DNA of 64,000 nucleotides, from NCBI RefSeq assembly GCF_005222205.1, contig NZ_CP032348.1, forward strand, positions 597,001 through 661,000, read 5' to 3'. The first letter of the stretch is position 1. Each line of letters begins with the position of its first letter. The DNA is from Azospirillum brasilense (GTDB lineage: Bacteria > Pseudomonadota > Alphaproteobacteria > Azospirillales > Azospirillaceae). A program made the translations under genes and the position numbers. Positions 62,120-64,000 of the stretch are shown here, one piece after another. The notes below the pieces were generated by a model that saw nothing but the letters and a program-made list of their open reading frames with translations, was not told the origin of the DNA and searched no databases.

Positions 62120-62896
62120 ATGAGCCGACCGATGAGCAAAGTCCAGGACAGCGCGCCCGTCGCCGACACCGTGCCGGAAAGCGGCGCCGCGCGGGGCCGC
62201 CCCCCGCGCAGCCGCCGCGCCGGCCCGGGCCGTCCGGAGGGCACCAGCAACGTGCGCGACCAGATCCTGGACGCGGCGGAGCTGGAGTTCGCCAACCTCG
62301 GCTACGCCGGCACCAGCCTGCGCAACGTCGCCGACCGGGCCGAGGTGACCCAGGCCCTCATCAGCTATTACTTCGGGTCGAAGCACGGGCTGTTCGAGGA
62401 GGTCTTCCTGCGCCGCGGCCGGAAGATCGCCGACGAGCGCATGGAGCGGCTGGAGGCGCTGCGCCGCGGGCCCACGCCGCCGCCGGTGCGCGACATCGTT
62501 TACGCCTTCCTGATGCCGGCGCTCGCCATGCGCGAGACGGAGGGGGGCCGCACCTTCATGCGGCTCCAGGCCCGGCTGCACACCGAGCCGCCGGAGATTT
62601 CCTACAAGCTGCGCAACGAGGCCTACGACGCCTCGACGCGCATCTTCGCCGCCGCGCTGAAGGAGGCGTTGCCGCATCTGTCGGAGCGGGACGTCTACTG
62701 GCGGATGACGCTGATGATCGGCGCCTATCTCTACGCCTTCTCCGACACCCACCGGCTGGAGGAGCTGGCGCCGGGCATCTGCAATCCCGGCGACCCGGAC
62801 GAGATCATCACGGAGATCAGCAGCTTCGTCAGCGCCGGCATGCTGGCCCCGGTGCCGGAACCGGCGCGGGCGCCGGGGAAGAGTAAGCGGGGGTAG
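62120..62896 (+). CDS. TetR family transcriptional regulator, possible NicS counterpart
   Basis: This 258-residue repressor has a disordered, Arg-rich N-terminus (1-45) followed by the TetR helix-turn-helix: RDQILDAAELEFANLGYAGTSLRNVADRAEVTQALISYYFGSKHGLFEEV (about 48-97). The ligand domain includes MPALAMRETEGGRTFMRLQARLHTEPPEI, a TetR_C pattern. It lies 79 bases after nicF on the same strand. In Pseudomonas a TetR protein (NicS) controls the upper nicotinate step; here it is the best candidate to bind the ATTAATCG-type sites at 51878, 52414 and 57370. GGGAGTGAG precedes the ATG. Confidence 0.88.
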   Translation: MSRPMSKVQDSAPVADTVPESGAARGRPPRSRRAGPGRPEGTSNVRDQILDAAELEFANLGYAGTSLRNVADRAEVTQALISYYFGSKHGLFEEVFLRRGRKIADERMERLEALRRGPTPPPVRDIVYAFLMPALAMRETEGGRTFMRLQARLHTEPPEISYKLRNEAYDASTRIFAAALKEALPHLSERDVYWRMTLMIGAYLYAFSDTHRLEELAPGICNPGDPDEIITEISSFVSAGMLAPVPEPARAPGKSKRG

Positions 62897-62921
62897 GTTT
62901 TTTGGAAAGTGGCTGCGGTGC

Positions 62922-63006
62922 GCCCCCACCCAAACCCTCCCCCGCTTTGCAGGGGAGGGCTTTTTCTCCTCCCCCTGCGGAGCGGGGGGAGGCCGGGAGG
63001 GGGGCA
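62922..63006. repeat. Family B intergenic palindromic repeat, copy 5
   Basis: CCCCCACCCAAACCCTCCCC opens and GGGGGGAGGCCGGGAGGGGG closes, with GCTTTGCAGGGGAGGGCTTT inside. It lies between convergent genes, TetR and LacI, and has T runs on both sides, so it may act as a bidirectional terminator. Confidence 0.8.
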
Positions 63007-63026
63007 CCGCCGCAACCACTCCTCCC

Positions 63027-64000
63027 TCACCCCACCCCACCCGTCGACCCCCGCGCCACGCAGGTCCCCGACAGCACCACCTTGCGCGTCGCCCGCTCCG
63101 GATCGTCGAGCCGTTCGAACAGCAGAGTCATCGCCGCCCGCCCGATCTCGTGGACCGGCTGTTCGATCACCGTCAGGCCGGGGCCGACCAGCTCCGTCCA
63201 GGGCTCGTTGTCGAAGCCGGCCACCGCCAGATCGCCGGGAATCGTCAGCCCCAGCGTCCGCGTCGCCTTCACCACCCCCATCAGCAGCAGGCTGTTGCTG
63301 ACCATCACCGCGTCCGGCATGGCGCCGGAGCGCCGGGCCTCCGCCAGCCAGCGGGCGATCTCCGCCTCCGCCGCCTCCGCCGTCGGCGGGACGAAGCGCG
63401 CCTCCGCGTGCAGACCGTGGGCGGCCAGCGCCGCCTGATAGCCGGCGTGGCGCTCCACCGCCGTGGTGCTGGTGTTGCCGAACAGGCCGGCGATGCGGCG
63501 GTAGCCCTGGCCATGCAGGTGATCGACCAGAAGGGCGGCGGCCTGCGGGTTGTCCAGCACCACCGAATCGAATCGCCCGGCCGGCGCGCTGCGGTCGATC
63601 AGCACGACGGGAAAATCGAGGTCGGTCCGGTCGAGCTGGGCCAGCGTCGCGCGGGTCGGCGCGAAGATCAGGCCGGTCACCCGCTCCTCCTGCATCAGCC
63701 GCAGGTACATGGCCTCCCGCTCCGGGTTCTCGTCGGTGTTGCACAGGATCACCCGCATGCCGGCCTGGAAGGCGGCGTCCTCCACCGCGCGGCTGACCGC
63801 GGTGAAGAAGGGGTTGCGGATGTCCGAGACGATCAGCCCAACGGTCTGGGAATGCTGCGAGCGCAGCCGCCGCGCCGACAGGTTCGGGCGGTAGCCGGTG
63901 GCCCGCACCGCGTCCTCCACCCGCGCGCGCAGCGCGTCGCTGACCGGGCCGTTGCTGAGCACCCGCGACACCGTGGCGACCGAGACGCCGGCCTCGCGGG
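63027..64000 (-). CDS. LacI family transcriptional regulator, N-terminus cut by window edge
   Basis: This sugar-type repressor is read leftward and is incomplete at the window end. The visible N-terminal part EAGVSVATVSRVLSNGPVSD is the LacI helix-turn-helix and hinge region. Next come RATGYRPNLSARRLRSQHSQTVGLIVSDIRNPFFTAV and the periplasmic-binding-like domain with DAVMVSNSLLLMGVVKATR, DLAVAGFDNEPWTELVGPGLTVIEQP and a C-terminal TCVARGSTGG. The first codons lie beyond 64000. It faces the nic block and probably belongs to a sugar operon outside the window. Confidence 0.92.
   Translation of the reverse strand, partial: REAGVSVATVSRVLSNGPVSDALRARVEDAVRATGYRPNLSARRLRSQHSQTVGLIVSDIRNPFFTAVSRAVEDAAFQAGMRVILCNTDENPEREAMYLRLMQEERVTGLIFAPTRATLAQLDRTDLDFPVVLIDRSAPAGRFDSVVLDNPQAAALLVDHLHGQGYRRIAGLFGNTSTTAVERHAGYQAALAAHGLHAEARFVPPTAEAAEAEIARWLAEARRSGAMPDAVMVSNSLLLMGVVKATRTLGLTIPGDLAVAGFDNEPWTELVGPGLTVIEQPVHEIGRAAMTLLFERLDDPERATRKVVLSGTCVARGSTGGVG

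Overview
The window is GC-rich, densely coded DNA whose gene content points to a free-living alphaproteobacterium of the Azospirillum type. The signs are FlaF and flagellin genes, a CtrA-like regulator, TRAP and HAAT transporters, MsrPQ, and families of intergenic GC-rich palindromic repeats. The genus is inferred from gene content only. I saw no rRNA or tRNA genes, CRISPR array, transposase or phage gene.

Layout. (1) 1-2.7 kb: partial flaF, a flagellin gene with a clear terminator, and an OmpR-type regulator whose receiver lacks the phospho-acceptor Asp. (2) 3.1-8.2 kb: a lipoprotein, a DMT permease and a 2-keto-3-deoxygluconate operon (kdgK, GntR, eda, Gfo/Idh/MocA). The DMT and kdgK genes share an upstream motif. 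(3) 8.5-16.3 kb: msrPQ, an iron-type ABC importer, a lipoprotein, purT, norE/norF-like genes without norCB, and an unlisted 51-residue protein. (4) 16.4-24.1 kb, minus strand: a CoA transferase resembling mesaconyl-CoA isomerase, an SDR, a LysR regulator, an acyl-CoA dehydrogenase with the methylsuccinyl-CoA dehydrogenase architecture, and a 2-oxoglutarate dehydrogenase-like E1. (5) 24.5-34.2 kb, plus strand: a TakP-like TRAP transporter, a ketopantoate-reductase-like enzyme, an aldehyde dehydrogenase, a D-2-hydroxyacid dehydrogenase and etfBA. Regions 4 and 5 together look like C4/C5 keto- and dicarboxylate metabolism with electrons passed to ETF.

(6) 34.2-49.4 kb is the most unusual part. 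It is a same-strand array of 15 genes: a TauE/SafE permease, an HpxW-like (oxamate amidohydrolase-like) Ntn hydrolase, a five-gene HAAT importer, a CoxLMS+G molybdenum hydroxylase without the CO dehydrogenase active-site loop, an amidase, an HpxZ/AtzH-like protein, a MarR regulator and a DUF1116 (AllG-like) protein. A cyclic-amidohydrolase-like gene is divergent from it, across a 0.7 kb spacer with three CAGYATRCTG palindromes. It looks like a complete uptake-and-degradation route for a nitrogen heterocycle or amide whose substrate I cannot name. (7) 51.5-62.9 kb, plus strand: a DUF6455 protein, a second HAAT importer and a nicotinate-type lower pathway (nicC, nicE, nicD, nicX, nicF, TetR). 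Three related operator sites (51878, 52414, 57370) tie this block together. No nicAB is present, so the hydroxylase in region 6 is a candidate for the missing first step. (8) A partial LacI regulator closes the window.

Two families of palindromic repeats (A, CTCTCCC-type; B, CCCTCCCCCGC-type) sit in about eleven intergenic gaps.
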